A DNA stretch of 43,680 bases from contig NZ_QUZU01000049.1 in NCBI RefSeq assembly GCF_004682055.1, positions 1-43,680 on the forward strand, written 5' to 3'. Below are positions 1-7,962 of the stretch, piece after piece; the stretch's first letter is position 1, and each line of letters begins with the position of its first letter. The position numbers and the translations under genes were made by a program. The DNA is from Pseudomonas kairouanensis (GTDB taxonomy: Bacteria; Pseudomonadota; Gammaproteobacteria; Pseudomonadales; Pseudomonadaceae). The notes under the pieces were generated by a model that worked only from the letters and a program-made list of their open reading frames with translations, was not told the origin of the DNA and searched no databases.

Positions 1-1
1 C

Positions 2-466
2 CCTTACCACCTGGATAACTGGGAAGGCGACTGGATCATCTCGTACCGTGGCGACTTCATCTTCCCCCAGAGCATCTACCAGAACGCCCGCAAAGGCGCG
101 ATCAACCTGCACCCAGCGCCGCCCAAGTACCGGGGGCTGGGCAGCCAGCATTACGCGATCTACTACAACGACGAAACCTACGGCTCGACCTGCCATCACC
201 TGGCCCCTTCGGTGGACAGCGGGCAGATCATCAATGTGGCGCGCTTCAACGTCGCGCCCGCCGAAACGGCCTCATCGCTGCGCCTGCATGTGGGCGCCTA
301 TTGCCTGCAGCAGTTCATTCACCTGCTCACCGACTACATCCTGCTGGGGCGGCCACTGCCGGTCTCGCCGGAAAATTGGGGCGAGCGGCTGTACAAGCAA
401 TCGGAACTCAAGCCCTGGATGGAGAAGATTCGCGCCCAGGAGCCGGAGCATCGTTGCTTCAAGTAG
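2..466 (+). CDS. formyltransferase family protein, C-terminal part
   Basis: The frame is open from the window edge to the TAG at 464-466, so only the last 154 residues are visible. It contains the Formyl_trans_N core signature: INLHPAPPKYRG (about residues 37-48 of the visible part), followed by a segment ending VDSGQII, which corresponds to the stretch after the catalytic His in methionyl-tRNA formyltransferase and GART. The family moves a formyl group from 10-formyl-tetrahydrofolate to an amine. The C-terminal tRNA-binding domain of Fmt is absent, so this is probably a small-molecule formyltransferase. Two LysE exporters follow in the same direction. That order (formyltransferase, LysE, LysE) resembles my recollection of the end of the formylaminooxyvinylglycine (gvg) cluster of P. 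fluorescens WH6. The family call is firm; the pathway is inference. Confidence 0.85.
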   Translation, partial: PYHLDNWEGDWIISYRGDFIFPQSIYQNARKGAINLHPAPPKYRGLGSQHYAIYYNDETYGSTCHHLAPSVDSGQIINVARFNVAPAETASSLRLHVGAYCLQQFIHLLTDYILLGRPLPVSPENWGERLYKQSELKPWMEKIRAQEPEHRCFK

Positions 467-481
467 TTTTTTCTTGGCCGT

Positions 482-509
482 CACTTCAAGCCGCTGGTGG
501 CTTGAAGTG
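482..509. repeat. perfect 11-bp inverted repeat in the formyltransferase-LysE gap
   Basis: CACTTCAAGCC (482-492) and GGCTTGAAGTG (499-509) are exact reverse complements around a 6-base loop, between the formyltransferase stop (466) and the first LysE start (535). No T-run follows on either strand; a short T-run lies before it, at about 468. It could be an attenuating hairpin, an mRNA-stabilising stem or an operator. It is not a classical terminator. Confidence 0.5.
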
Positions 510-534
510 CTCACTGCGCGCTGACGCGACGGGT

Positions 535-1176
535 ATGAGTGCACCTATGTTTGAGTTTTCGAGTTTTGCAGCTGCGCTGGGGGTTTATGTGATCGGCACC
601 GCCAGCCCCGGCCCTGGCAACCTGGCCATCGCCAACACCTCCCTGAACTACGGGCGCACACCGGGCCTGGCATTGGCGGCGGGGGTCATTTCCGGGTCGT
701 TGTGCTGGGGCGCGATGACCGCGGCCGGCGTGTCGGCGCTGTTGATGTCCAACACCCAGATCATCCTGTGGCTCAAGGTGCTCGGCGCCTGCTACCTGTT
801 CTTCCTGGCCTGGAAATCGGTGCGCAGCGCGCTGGCACACAACGCCACGACGGTGACCAAGGTGCGGGCAAAACAAACCCGCAACCTGGGCTTTTATTTG
901 CAGGGCTTGGGCATTCACCTGACCAACCCCAAGGCAGCGTTGACCTGGTTCACGGTGACCACCGTGGGCCTGAGCGTCAACGCGCCAGCCTGGGCCAGTT
1001 TTGTGCTGGTGGCGGCCTGCGCGTTGCTGGGCTTCCTGATTTTCTGCACTTACGCCCTGGCGTTTTCCGCCCATTCGGCAGAACCGTTTTTCACCCGGAC
1101 CCGCAAGTCCTTCGGGCTGATCTGCGCAGCGTTCTACTCGATGGTTGCCATTGGCTTTATCAGTTCGTTGTTCTGA
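535..1176 (+). CDS. LysE-family amino-acid/metabolite exporter (first copy)
   Basis: A 213-aa polytopic membrane protein of normal LysE/RhtB length. The family mark TASPGPGNLAIANTSLNYG lies near residues 19-37, and several hydrophobic helices follow (GLALAAGVISGSLCWG, LWLKVLGACYLFFLAW and others). The family exports amino acids and analogues using the proton gradient. I chose the ATG at 535; an ATG at 547 is in frame and equally possible, and neither has a strong Shine-Dalgarno. The longer open frame upstream (from 301) only runs back over the formyltransferase gene. It follows that gene by 68 bp and precedes a second LysE gene, so it may export a non-protein amino acid made by the cluster to the left. 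Substrate unknown. Confidence 0.85.
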   Translation: MSAPMFEFSSFAAALGVYVIGTASPGPGNLAIANTSLNYGRTPGLALAAGVISGSLCWGAMTAAGVSALLMSNTQIILWLKVLGACYLFFLAWKSVRSALAHNATTVTKVRAKQTRNLGFYLQGLGIHLTNPKAALTWFTVTTVGLSVNAPAWASFVLVAACALLGFLIFCTYALAFSAHSAEPFFTRTRKSFGLICAAFYSMVAIGFISSLF

Positions 1177-1263
1177 CTCCACCTACAAGTGGCCAGCGTG
1201 CACCTGTCCCCGTGCTGACCGGGTAACAGGTGACGCACGAAGGCCCGTTTCCAGGAACCCCCC

Positions 1264-1875
1264 ATGTCCTTGTCGTATGATTTGATGCTGGCGTTTGCTT
1301 TGTTTGCGTTTGTCACCTCCGTCACCCCAGGCCCCAATAACGCCATGCTGTTGGCCTCGGGCGTGAACTTCGGGTTCCAGCGCACCATCCCGCATATCCT
1401 GGGGATCAGCTCCGGGTTCCTGGTGCTGGTGTTGGCGGTGGGGCTTGGGCTGGGGGCGGCCTTTAGCGCCTACCCTGTGCTCTACACCATCCTGCGTTAC
1501 GCAGGTGCGTGCTACTTGCTGTACCTGGCGTGGAACATCGCCCGTTCAGGCCCTGCCTCCGAAGACACCGAAAGCAAAGGCAAGCCCCTGGGGTTCTGGG
1601 GGGCGGCGGCGTTCCAGTGGGTCAACCCCAAGGCGTGGGTCATGGCGATTGGGGCGATCAGCACCTACACCCCCTTGCAGGGCTACACCCTGAACGTGGT
1701 GATCATCGCCACGGTATTCGCACTGATCAACGCACCGAGCGTGGGCGTATGGGCCGGGTTCGGCAGCGTGTTGCGCAATGTGCTGCGTACGCCGCGCTGG
1801 TTGCGCGTGTTCAACTTCGCCATGGCGGCGTTGCTGGTGATTTCGCTGTATCCATTGTTGCTGCACACCAGCTGA
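1264..1875 (+). CDS. LysE-family amino-acid/metabolite exporter (second copy)
   Basis: A 203-aa LysE/RhtB-type exporter with the family signature TSVTPGPNNAMLLASGVNFG near residues 18-37, about six hydrophobic helices and the NPKAW motif (residues 121-125) typical of the family. The ATG at 1264 has an AGGA upstream. It lies 87 bp after the first LysE gene on the same strand and ends just before a strong terminator, so it is probably the last gene of that transcription unit. The two exporters are clearly different in sequence, which suggests distinct or overlapping substrate ranges rather than recent duplication. Confidence 0.88.
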   Translation: MSLSYDLMLAFALFAFVTSVTPGPNNAMLLASGVNFGFQRTIPHILGISSGFLVLVLAVGLGLGAAFSAYPVLYTILRYAGACYLLYLAWNIARSGPASEDTESKGKPLGFWGAAAFQWVNPKAWVMAIGAISTYTPLQGYTLNVVIIATVFALINAPSVGVWAGFGSVLRNVLRTPRWLRVFNFAMAALLVISLYPLLLHTS

Positions 1876-1880
1876 TCTCT

Positions 1881-1922
1881 CGGCGACAAAAAAGACGTCC
1901 ACGGACGTCTTTTTTGTCGCCG
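1881..1922. terminator. bidirectional rho-independent terminator
   Basis: A perfect 18-bp stem, CGGCGACAAAAAAGACGT (1881-1898) with its complement (1905-1922). The A-run and T-run lie inside the stem, so it reads as GC-stem plus U-tract on both strands. It sits between two convergent genes (second LysE and MFS) and can end transcription of both. Confidence 0.9.
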
Positions 1923-1926
1923 AAAC

Positions 1927-3096
1927 TCAGTCCGGTATAGCCGCCCTTCGCAGCCCCAGCACCACCACAAACAACACCCCCACGGCGCCCACCGACAGCA
2001 TCAAGCCCTGCGTACTCACATACGACACCATCGCGCCTGTCACCACCGGCCCAATCACACTGCCCAAGGTATAAAACATCGCAATCGCCGTCATGGCCGT
2101 TGACACCTGCTGCTCCCCCACCCGGTCCCCAGCCTCGATGACCGCCAGCGTGTTCATCCCGCCAATGGCCCCGCCCCACAAAAACACCACCACGGTCGCC
2201 AACCAGGGAAACGGCTGGCTCAGGGGAATGGCCAGCGTACCCGCCAGCAACACCAGGCCGCAGATCAACTGGCCAACCCTGTAGGAACTGCGGTCGGCCA
2301 GCCAGCCGATGGGCAATTGCAGCACGGTGCCGCCAATGCCGAATACCGAGATCAGCAAGGTGGCGGCGGTGAGCAAGTAGCCGGCCGCCAGGCTGTAGCC
2401 GGCCAGGAACGAGACAGACGAGGTTTCTGCATAGCCGGCGATGAAGGCGCCGCAGAGCGCCGTGGGGATCAGGCTGAAGACCTTGCCGTGGCGTTTTTCG
2501 GTCGGAGTTTGCGGTTGGGTGTCGTGGCCCTTGAGGGTCAGGGCCAGCGCACCAGAGATGAGCACGATCAGGGCGCACGCGTAATACGGTGCAGCGCTGG
2601 CGACACCGAATACCACCAATAGCAGGGGGCCGACGGCGATGCCGAGGCCCATCAAGGTTTCATGGATGCCAATGGCTCGACCGCGCTGGTCTTTCGAGGC
2701 GACGGTGACGATCCAGGTGTCGCAGGCAATCCAGCGCAGGATCAAGCCGATGCCCAGCACAAAGTTGAGCGCAAAGATCACCGCCAGTTGGGTGGTGAGG
2801 GTCATGCCGATCAGCGCCGTCACGGTGAGCGCGGCGCTGAGCAGGTTGGTTCTGACCAGCCCCAGGTGTGCCAGCAAGCGCGGCACCCATTTGTACAGCA
2901 GCAGGATCGCCAGCCACGAAGCACTGACCACCAGGCCGATCCTGGCCGGCTCCACGCCCCGCTGCTCCAGCGATAGCGACAGCAGTGGCGTGACGGTGCC
3001 GATCTGTACGATCTGCGACAGCACCGAGAGGCTGTTGATCTTGGTCAGGGCAAACCAGCGCTGCTTGTCGGTGTATTCGATACTCGGATTTTCCAT
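1927..3096 (-). CDS. MFS transporter
   Basis: A 389-aa protein with about twelve hydrophobic segments, the usual size for a major facilitator efflux or uptake carrier. The ATG at 3096 (MENPSIEYTDKQRW) has AGGTGG about 8 bases upstream; the open frame reaching further back overlaps the preceding gene and is not used. It is the third gene of a leftward unit, starting 17 bp after the homospermidine-synthase-like gene, which suggests it moves that enzyme's product or precursor. The substrate cannot be read from the sequence. Confidence 0.85.
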   Translation of the reverse strand: MENPSIEYTDKQRWFALTKINSLSVLSQIVQIGTVTPLLSLSLEQRGVEPARIGLVVSASWLAILLLYKWVPRLLAHLGLVRTNLLSAALTVTALIGMTLTTQLAVIFALNFVLGIGLILRWIACDTWIVTVASKDQRGRAIGIHETLMGLGIAVGPLLLVVFGVASAAPYYACALIVLISGALALTLKGHDTQPQTPTEKRHGKVFSLIPTALCGAFIAGYAETSSVSFLAGYSLAAGYLLTAATLLISVFGIGGTVLQLPIGWLADRSSYRVGQLICGLVLLAGTLAIPLSQPFPWLATVVVFLWGGAIGGMNTLAVIEAGDRVGEQQVSTAMTAIAMFYTLGSVIGPVVTGAMVSYVSTQGLMLSVGAVGVLFVVVLGLRRAAIPD

Positions 3097-3112
3097 GGCA
3101 GGGCCACCTGGG

Positions 3113-4528
3113 TCAGACCGCCGTGAAGTGCTCGAACTGCCACGGGCACAGTTCACCTTCGGGCTTATGGAACAGGGTGTTGATGGTATCCAGGGGCGTC
3201 CAATCGGTCTGGATGCCTGTGAGCGTCCCGAGAAAGGGTAGCGCGATTTCCAGCACGCGCTGGTGGTCCATCTGTTCCGGTTCGACGATCCCACGCTCGG
3301 GGTTTTCAAGCGCCCAGAGGATGCCCGAGTACACACCGGCGGCCACTTGCAGGCTGGTGGCGGTGTTGAACGGGGCCAGTTGGCGCGCCTCGTCGATGCT
3401 CAGGATCGAGCCGTACCAGTAGGCGTTCAGGGCGTGCCCCATCAGCAACACGCCGAGCGCGTCGACGCCGCCGGGGGCAATCTCGTCGTTCAGGATCCGC
3501 TTGCGGTCCTGGAGTTTCCAGCCCCGCCCCACGTATTCATGCACCGAGAGCAGCGCGTCGTTACACGGGTGGTAGGCGTAATGCACCGTTGGCCGGTACA
3601 GCAGACGGTCGCCGTTCTTGACCGTCAAAAAGTCCGGGAGCGAGATGGCTTCGTTGTGGGTGATCAGCAGGCCTGTGCAGGGCCCGCCGTTGGGCGTCCA
3701 GGTTTTTACCGGCACCGAGGCGCCAGGGCGCTCAAGGTAGATGGCGTTGTTGGAACCGAACTGATGATGACGGGCAAAGGGCGGCCAGGTTTTTTCGTGG
3801 GAGCCCCAGCCCAGTTCGGCAGGCTGGCCAGCCTCGCTGACAAAGCCATCGACGGACCAGGTATTGACGAACTCGTCATCGGCCTTGATCCGCGCCGAGC
3901 GCTGGGTGTCGCGCTCGGCGATGTGGATCACCTTGACGTTCAGCGCCATCGCCAATTCGCCCCACGCCACGTCAGTGCGCAACTCCGGCACGGCAACGTC
4001 CAGTTGCGCCGCCAATTGCAGCAAGGCTGATTTGACAAAATGCGACACCAGCCCAGGGTTGGCCCCATGGGTCACCACCGCCGTCGGCCCAGGGCCAAGC
4101 GCTTGGCCAAGGGTAAGCAACTGGTCGCGCAGCGCGTAGTTGGAGCGCTGCGACGTGCTCAGGCTGGGTTCGTTGTAGGTGCCCTCCCACGGTTCGATGC
4201 AGGTATCCAGGTACAGCGCGCCTTGGGCATGGGCAAAGCGGATCAAATCGGCGCTGCTGACATTGACCGACAGATTGACGATGAAATCACCCCGCTGGAC
4301 CACATCGCGCAACACCGTTGCCAGGTTATCCGGGGCCAGCGCCACCTCGATAAAACTCACCCCCAGTTCGACAAACGCCTGCTGCTGTTCGAGCTGCGGC
4401 GCGATCACCACCACCGACGCAAGGTCGATGGTACGGGCCCGCACCAGCAAGCCGAGGGTGGCCTTGGTGATCGAGCCGAAGCCGATAAATACCCATTTCC
4501 TGCCAGAAAAAATCGCGTCCTTGCTCAT
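3113..4528 (-). CDS. homospermidine synthase-like protein (saccharopine dehydrogenase superfamily)
   Basis: A 471-aa protein, close to the 477 aa of the Blastochloris viridis enzyme. A Rossmann motif GFGSITKATLGLL begins near residue 16, and the DTCIEPWEGTYNEP block resembles the EPW region of bacterial homospermidine synthase. That enzyme makes sym-homospermidine from putrescine (or spermidine plus putrescine) with NAD as bound cofactor. The start at 4528 gives the layout TGA-A-ATG with the preceding gene and has GAGG upstream; the longer start at 4561 would overlap that gene. The neighbours (unknown protein, MFS carrier) fit a small biosynthesis-and-export operon. Family assignment is good. 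Whether the product is homospermidine or a modified amine is not known. Confidence 0.8.
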   Translation of the reverse strand: MSKDAIFSGRKWVFIGFGSITKATLGLLVRARTIDLASVVVIAPQLEQQQAFVELGVSFIEVALAPDNLATVLRDVVQRGDFIVNLSVNVSSADLIRFAHAQGALYLDTCIEPWEGTYNEPSLSTSQRSNYALRDQLLTLGQALGPGPTAVVTHGANPGLVSHFVKSALLQLAAQLDVAVPELRTDVAWGELAMALNVKVIHIAERDTQRSARIKADDEFVNTWSVDGFVSEAGQPAELGWGSHEKTWPPFARHHQFGSNNAIYLERPGASVPVKTWTPNGGPCTGLLITHNEAISLPDFLTVKNGDRLLYRPTVHYAYHPCNDALLSVHEYVGRGWKLQDRKRILNDEIAPGGVDALGVLLMGHALNAYWYGSILSIDEARQLAPFNTATSLQVAAGVYSGILWALENPERGIVEPEQMDHQRVLEIALPFLGTLTGIQTDWTPLDTINTLFHKPEGELCPWQFEHFTAV

Positions 4529-4529
4529 T

Positions 4530-5417
4530 TCATAGGGCCTCAAGGGTGGGTTCGCAGGCATCCAGGTGCTGGCTGCCGGGGGTGGCGGTTTCGCTGAAAT
4601 CCGGTATGCGCCCGGTGGCGAAATACTGCTCCCACTCGCAGAAGATCTTGGGCACGTAGATCAGCGGCATGTCGTGGCGATACAGGGCTTTTTCCGACTC
4701 GGCAAAGGCCGGGTCCTGGTGATTGGCGTACCAGTAGCGGTTGTTGTCATGCAGGTACACGGGGCACTTTTCGACGTTGGTCATCTGGATGTAATTGCCC
4801 AGCGTCCTTTGCGCGATACGCTGCCACCCCTGCAACACCGCACCGTACAACTGGCTGCGCTCTATTGCGGTCAGCTCATAGACCTCACGGCTGAACTTTT
4901 GCAGGCTCATGTCCCGGCAAAATATCGAGAACGCGTAGACGTCGGAGTTGAAGTTCACGGCGGGAATGGGTGCGGCCATCAACGGGTCATACAGCGGGTC
5001 GTCCAGATCCTCCGACTGCGGGCAAAACGCCACGGCATCAAAGTCCTCGAACAGCACTTTCACGCCAGTGACCGGGCACGTCAGGTAGAGTTTTTTGTTC
5101 AGCGCGCCCCCGGTCGCCAGCGCCTCGGCCGAGTGTTCACCCAGGGGGCTGAACAACGCCGACAGGCGCCGTACCTCTTGGGAAACGTTGTAGCTGTTCT
5201 GCTCTGGGTGAACGGTGGGGCAGATGATCAGGCAGGCCACGGCGGTTCGCGCTTCAAGCGCTCGCACATAGGCCTCGAAGCATTCCCGTACCTCTTGCGT
5301 GGTGCGGGCAACCGCCAGCATGTAGCGGTTCTTGCTGAATTCCCGTCTACCGGCTGCGCACCCCAAGCAACTGATAAACCACTCTTTGACCTCATCCAAA
5401 ATCTGTTGGTCATCCAT
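4530..5417 (-). CDS. unrecognised 295-aa protein, first gene of the homospermidine-synthase operon
   Basis: I do not recognise this family. The ATG at 5417 has AGGA about 10 bases upstream, and the stop (TGA, 4530-4532) is one base from the next start, so translation is probably coupled. The protein looks soluble, with no signal peptide or membrane helix. It has ten cysteines, four of them in Cys-Pro pairs (about C66, C114, C132, C218), plus a CLGC pair at 17-20. Cys-Pro pairs can bind heme iron, but that is only a possibility. Clustered Asp, His and Tyr residues follow (FEDFDAVAFCPQ; LHDNNRYWYANH). Its position suggests it modifies or supplies the substrate of the homospermidine-synthase-like enzyme. 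Confidence 0.75.
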   Translation of the reverse strand: MDDQQILDEVKEWFISCLGCAAGRREFSKNRYMLAVARTTQEVRECFEAYVRALEARTAVACLIICPTVHPEQNSYNVSQEVRRLSALFSPLGEHSAEALATGGALNKKLYLTCPVTGVKVLFEDFDAVAFCPQSEDLDDPLYDPLMAAPIPAVNFNSDVYAFSIFCRDMSLQKFSREVYELTAIERSQLYGAVLQGWQRIAQRTLGNYIQMTNVEKCPVYLHDNNRYWYANHQDPAFAESEKALYRHDMPLIYVPKIFCEWEQYFATGRIPDFSETATPGSQHLDACEPTLEAL

Positions 5418-5577
5418 GAAGCACCGTCCTGGTCACTGTCCAAGTGTTGTGACTGCCTGGCTGAGGACGGCTGAACTCTCTGGAACCCGGCGTGTTTGCG
5501 CAGCGATTAGTACATCGCCAAAAAGCTGAGCACCAATACTGTTAGGAAATAAGGTTATAAAAACTCCCACGTTGAGG

Positions 5578-5612
5578 CCCCGTCACCCACTCAAAGAAGG
5601 CAGCTGACGGGG
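5578..5612 (-). terminator. possible weak terminator after the aldehyde dehydrogenase gene
   Basis: CCCCGTCA (5578-5585) pairs with TGACGGGG (5605-5612) around a 19-base loop, just downstream of the leftward aldehyde dehydrogenase stop. On the minus strand a GTTTTT run follows only after about 15 bases, so it is a weak candidate. The rest of 5418-5635 is the leader of the 295-aa gene; no clear promoter was seen. Confidence 0.35.
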
Positions 5613-5635
5613 TTGCGCAACTTGACCCAGAGGCG

Positions 5636-7072
5636 TTACCGAGGCTTGCCCAGGTAGACGCGCAGCACCAGGCGCTGCACCCAGCTTCCGTATGGCGGGT
5701 AGAACAGCTGGATGGGGAACCACCGCCGGCGATTCAACACCGCCTTGCCGTGGGACAAGGTGCGGAAACCTTCCTCGCCATGGTACGAGCCCATGCCGGA
5801 ATTCCCCACGCCACCAAAGGGCAGGTCGTGCTGCAGCACATGCCAGGTGCAGTCCCCCAAGGTCACGCCGCCGCTGTGGGTTTGGCTCAACACGCGCTCG
5901 GTTTGCCGGGTATTCAGGCCGAACGGGTACAGCGCCAACGGCCGGGGTCGGGCCTGGATGTAGGCGATGGCCTGGCCTAAATCGCCGTATTCAACGATGG
6001 GCAGCAGCGGGCCGAAGATCTCCTCCTGGGCCACGCTCATGTCATCGGTAACGCCGGTAATCACCTGCAGCGGCAAACGCCGTGGCGAGACCTGCCCGCC
6101 CCCGCATTGCAGCACCACGGCGCCCTTGTCGCGGGCATCGGCCACTAACGCCTGCAATCGCTGGGCATGGCGCTCAGTGATGACACAGGTGTAGTCAGCG
6201 TTAGCGTCAGGGTTGGGGTAAAGCCGCTCGAACGCGCGCTTGACCGCTTCGGCAAACACCAGTGCCTTGCCTTCAGGCACCAGCGCATAGTCGGGGGACA
6301 CGCAGATCTGCCCCGCATTGAAGCCCTTGCCATGGGCCACGCGCATTGCCACTTCATCCAGGTCGGCATCGGGGCCAACCAGTACCGGCGACTTGCCGCC
6401 CAGTTCCAGAGTCACCGGCACCAGGTGCTCGGCGGCGGCCTGCATCACCTGACGCCCCACCTGGGGCGCGCCGGTGTAGACCAGGTGATCGAACGGCAAG
6501 CGCGTGAATGCCTGGGCACTGGCCAACTGGCCGCCAAATACCGCGACTTCATCTTCGTCAAATACTTCGGCGAGCATTTCCTGCAGCACCTGGCGGCTGT
6601 TCGGCGAATACTCCGAGACCTTGATCATCGCCCGGTTCCCCGCCGCCAGTGCCGCGATCAGCGGGCCCAATGTGAGGTAAAGGGGGAAGTTCCACGTACC
6701 GACGATGCCCACCACGCCCTTGGGCTGGTACTGAACCCAGGCCTGGTTGCCCAACAGCAGCAGCTCGGTCTTGCGCCGCTCGGTTTTCATCCAGCGCCGC
6801 AGGTGGGCCATGGCGTGGCGTGCCTGAAGCACCGAGCCCAGCACCTCGATCTGCAGGGTTTCGAAGGCCGCACGGCCGCCGTAGTCAGCCTCAAGGGCAC
6901 CGACAATGCGCTGTTGGTAACGACGCAACGCGGCCACCAGGCGCTTGAGGTTGTTCAGGCGCACACTGCGCGGGGGAAAAGGCTGGGCGTTGAAGGCCTG
7001 ACGCTGGCGCTGCAGCAGCCACTGCATGCGCTCGATTTCCTGGGCGTCGAAGGCGTGTGACAGATCGTTCAT
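5636..7072 (-). CDS. aldehyde dehydrogenase, coniferyl-aldehyde-dehydrogenase type
   Basis: A 478-aa NAD(P)-dependent aldehyde dehydrogenase. The active-site glutamate is in LELGGKSP (E223) and the catalytic cysteine in FNAGQICVSP (C257); the oxyanion asparagine is in GTWNFP (N128). The overall sequence, with a hydrophobic C-terminal tail and the GNSGMGSYHG motif, is that of the coniferyl-aldehyde-dehydrogenase (CalB) branch, which also covers long-chain aldehyde oxidation. The ATG at 7072 has AGGA 8 bases upstream. It follows the OmpW gene by 62 bp on the same strand and both diverge from an AraC regulator, so it may oxidise an aromatic or aliphatic aldehyde that enters by that porin. Confidence 0.88.
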   Translation of the reverse strand: MNDLSHAFDAQEIERMQWLLQRQRQAFNAQPFPPRSVRLNNLKRLVAALRRYQQRIVGALEADYGGRAAFETLQIEVLGSVLQARHAMAHLRRWMKTERRKTELLLLGNQAWVQYQPKGVVGIVGTWNFPLYLTLGPLIAALAAGNRAMIKVSEYSPNSRQVLQEMLAEVFDEDEVAVFGGQLASAQAFTRLPFDHLVYTGAPQVGRQVMQAAAEHLVPVTLELGGKSPVLVGPDADLDEVAMRVAHGKGFNAGQICVSPDYALVPEGKALVFAEAVKRAFERLYPNPDANADYTCVITERHAQRLQALVADARDKGAVVLQCGGGQVSPRRLPLQVITGVTDDMSVAQEEIFGPLLPIVEYGDLGQAIAYIQARPRPLALYPFGLNTRQTERVLSQTHSGGVTLGDCTWHVLQHDLPFGGVGNSGMGSYHGEEGFRTLSHGKAVLNRRRWFPIQLFYPPYGSWVQRLVLRVYLGKPR

Positions 7073-7134
7073 GATTCATCCTTTCGGGTCTGTTCAGTCG
7101 TCACCTACGAGGGTGCGTTGAATGGGAAACAGGG

Positions 7135-7827
7135 TCAGAAGCGATAGCCAACGGTGAAGGAATACACGTCGGGGTTGGCTTCGATATCGATCTTGCGTTT
7201 GATCTCGCCAACACCCGGTGTCTGGGTCTTGATGGTGGCCGTGCTGTCGATCCAGTAACGCGTGTAGGCCAGGCCAATGCTCCAGTGATCGGCCACTGGG
7301 ATATCCACGCCGACCTTGGCCACCGCACCAAACGAGTCGTCCAGGCTTGAGCGGCTGGAGGTGCCGCCGAACGCCCTGGTGTAGGCGCTGGTCATCTTCC
7401 CTTCGCTGAACCAGGTGTAATTGGCCCCTACCGCCACGTAGGGCTCAAGGCCGAACACCTTGAAGTTGTAGGCCAGCAGCACGGCTGGGAACCAGGCGTG
7501 GGCGCTGCCGACCTTGCCCAATGACGCCGCGGAACCTGCGCCATCAAAATGAATGACCGGTGGTGCACCGACCTGAAACACCAGCGACCAGGGGCCTTGC
7601 AGCTTGCGCTCGTACACCAGCGCCAGGGTTTCGCTGTCGCGAATCACCGCCTTGACGTGGTCGGGCGTGGTGCCGGGCGGGCCGGTCATGTCGGCAGAAT
7701 CGGTGTTGAACTGGATATCGGCATAGCCGATACGCACGCTATTGCGCGGCTCTGACTCGTCGGCTTGGGAATACGCAGGCAGCAAGACGACGCAAGCCGC
7801 CAGCATCGGGGCAAACATAGGTTTCAT
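7135..7827 (-). CDS. OmpW-family outer membrane protein
   Basis: A 230-aa protein with a cleavable signal peptide (residues 1-22, ending AYSQA), alternating beta-strand patterning, the conserved GLEPYVAVGANYTWF region and the C-terminal Phe (TVGYRF) needed for BAM-dependent insertion. OmpW-type eight-stranded barrels pass small hydrophobic compounds; relatives of this type are often listed next to alkane or aromatic catabolism genes. The ATG at 7827 has GAGG upstream. It is probably co-transcribed with the aldehyde dehydrogenase. Confidence 0.88.
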   Translation of the reverse strand: MKPMFAPMLAACVVLLPAYSQADESEPRNSVRIGYADIQFNTDSADMTGPPGTTPDHVKAVIRDSETLALVYERKLQGPWSLVFQVGAPPVIHFDGAGSAASLGKVGSAHAWFPAVLLAYNFKVFGLEPYVAVGANYTWFSEGKMTSAYTRAFGGTSSRSSLDDSFGAVAKVGVDIPVADHWSIGLAYTRYWIDSTATIKTQTPGVGEIKRKIDIEANPDVYSFTVGYRF

Positions 7828-7962
7828 AGTGGCCTCAAACGTTGTTGTTATTGTTCAGCGGTACTACAACTGCCGATGCTGCAGCGCGACGCCCTGCGAC
7901 GGGAGGTTGAAATGTGCCAATGCGGGGGTTAATTTCTGCCATCGCCAAAGGGGGATTCTCTG

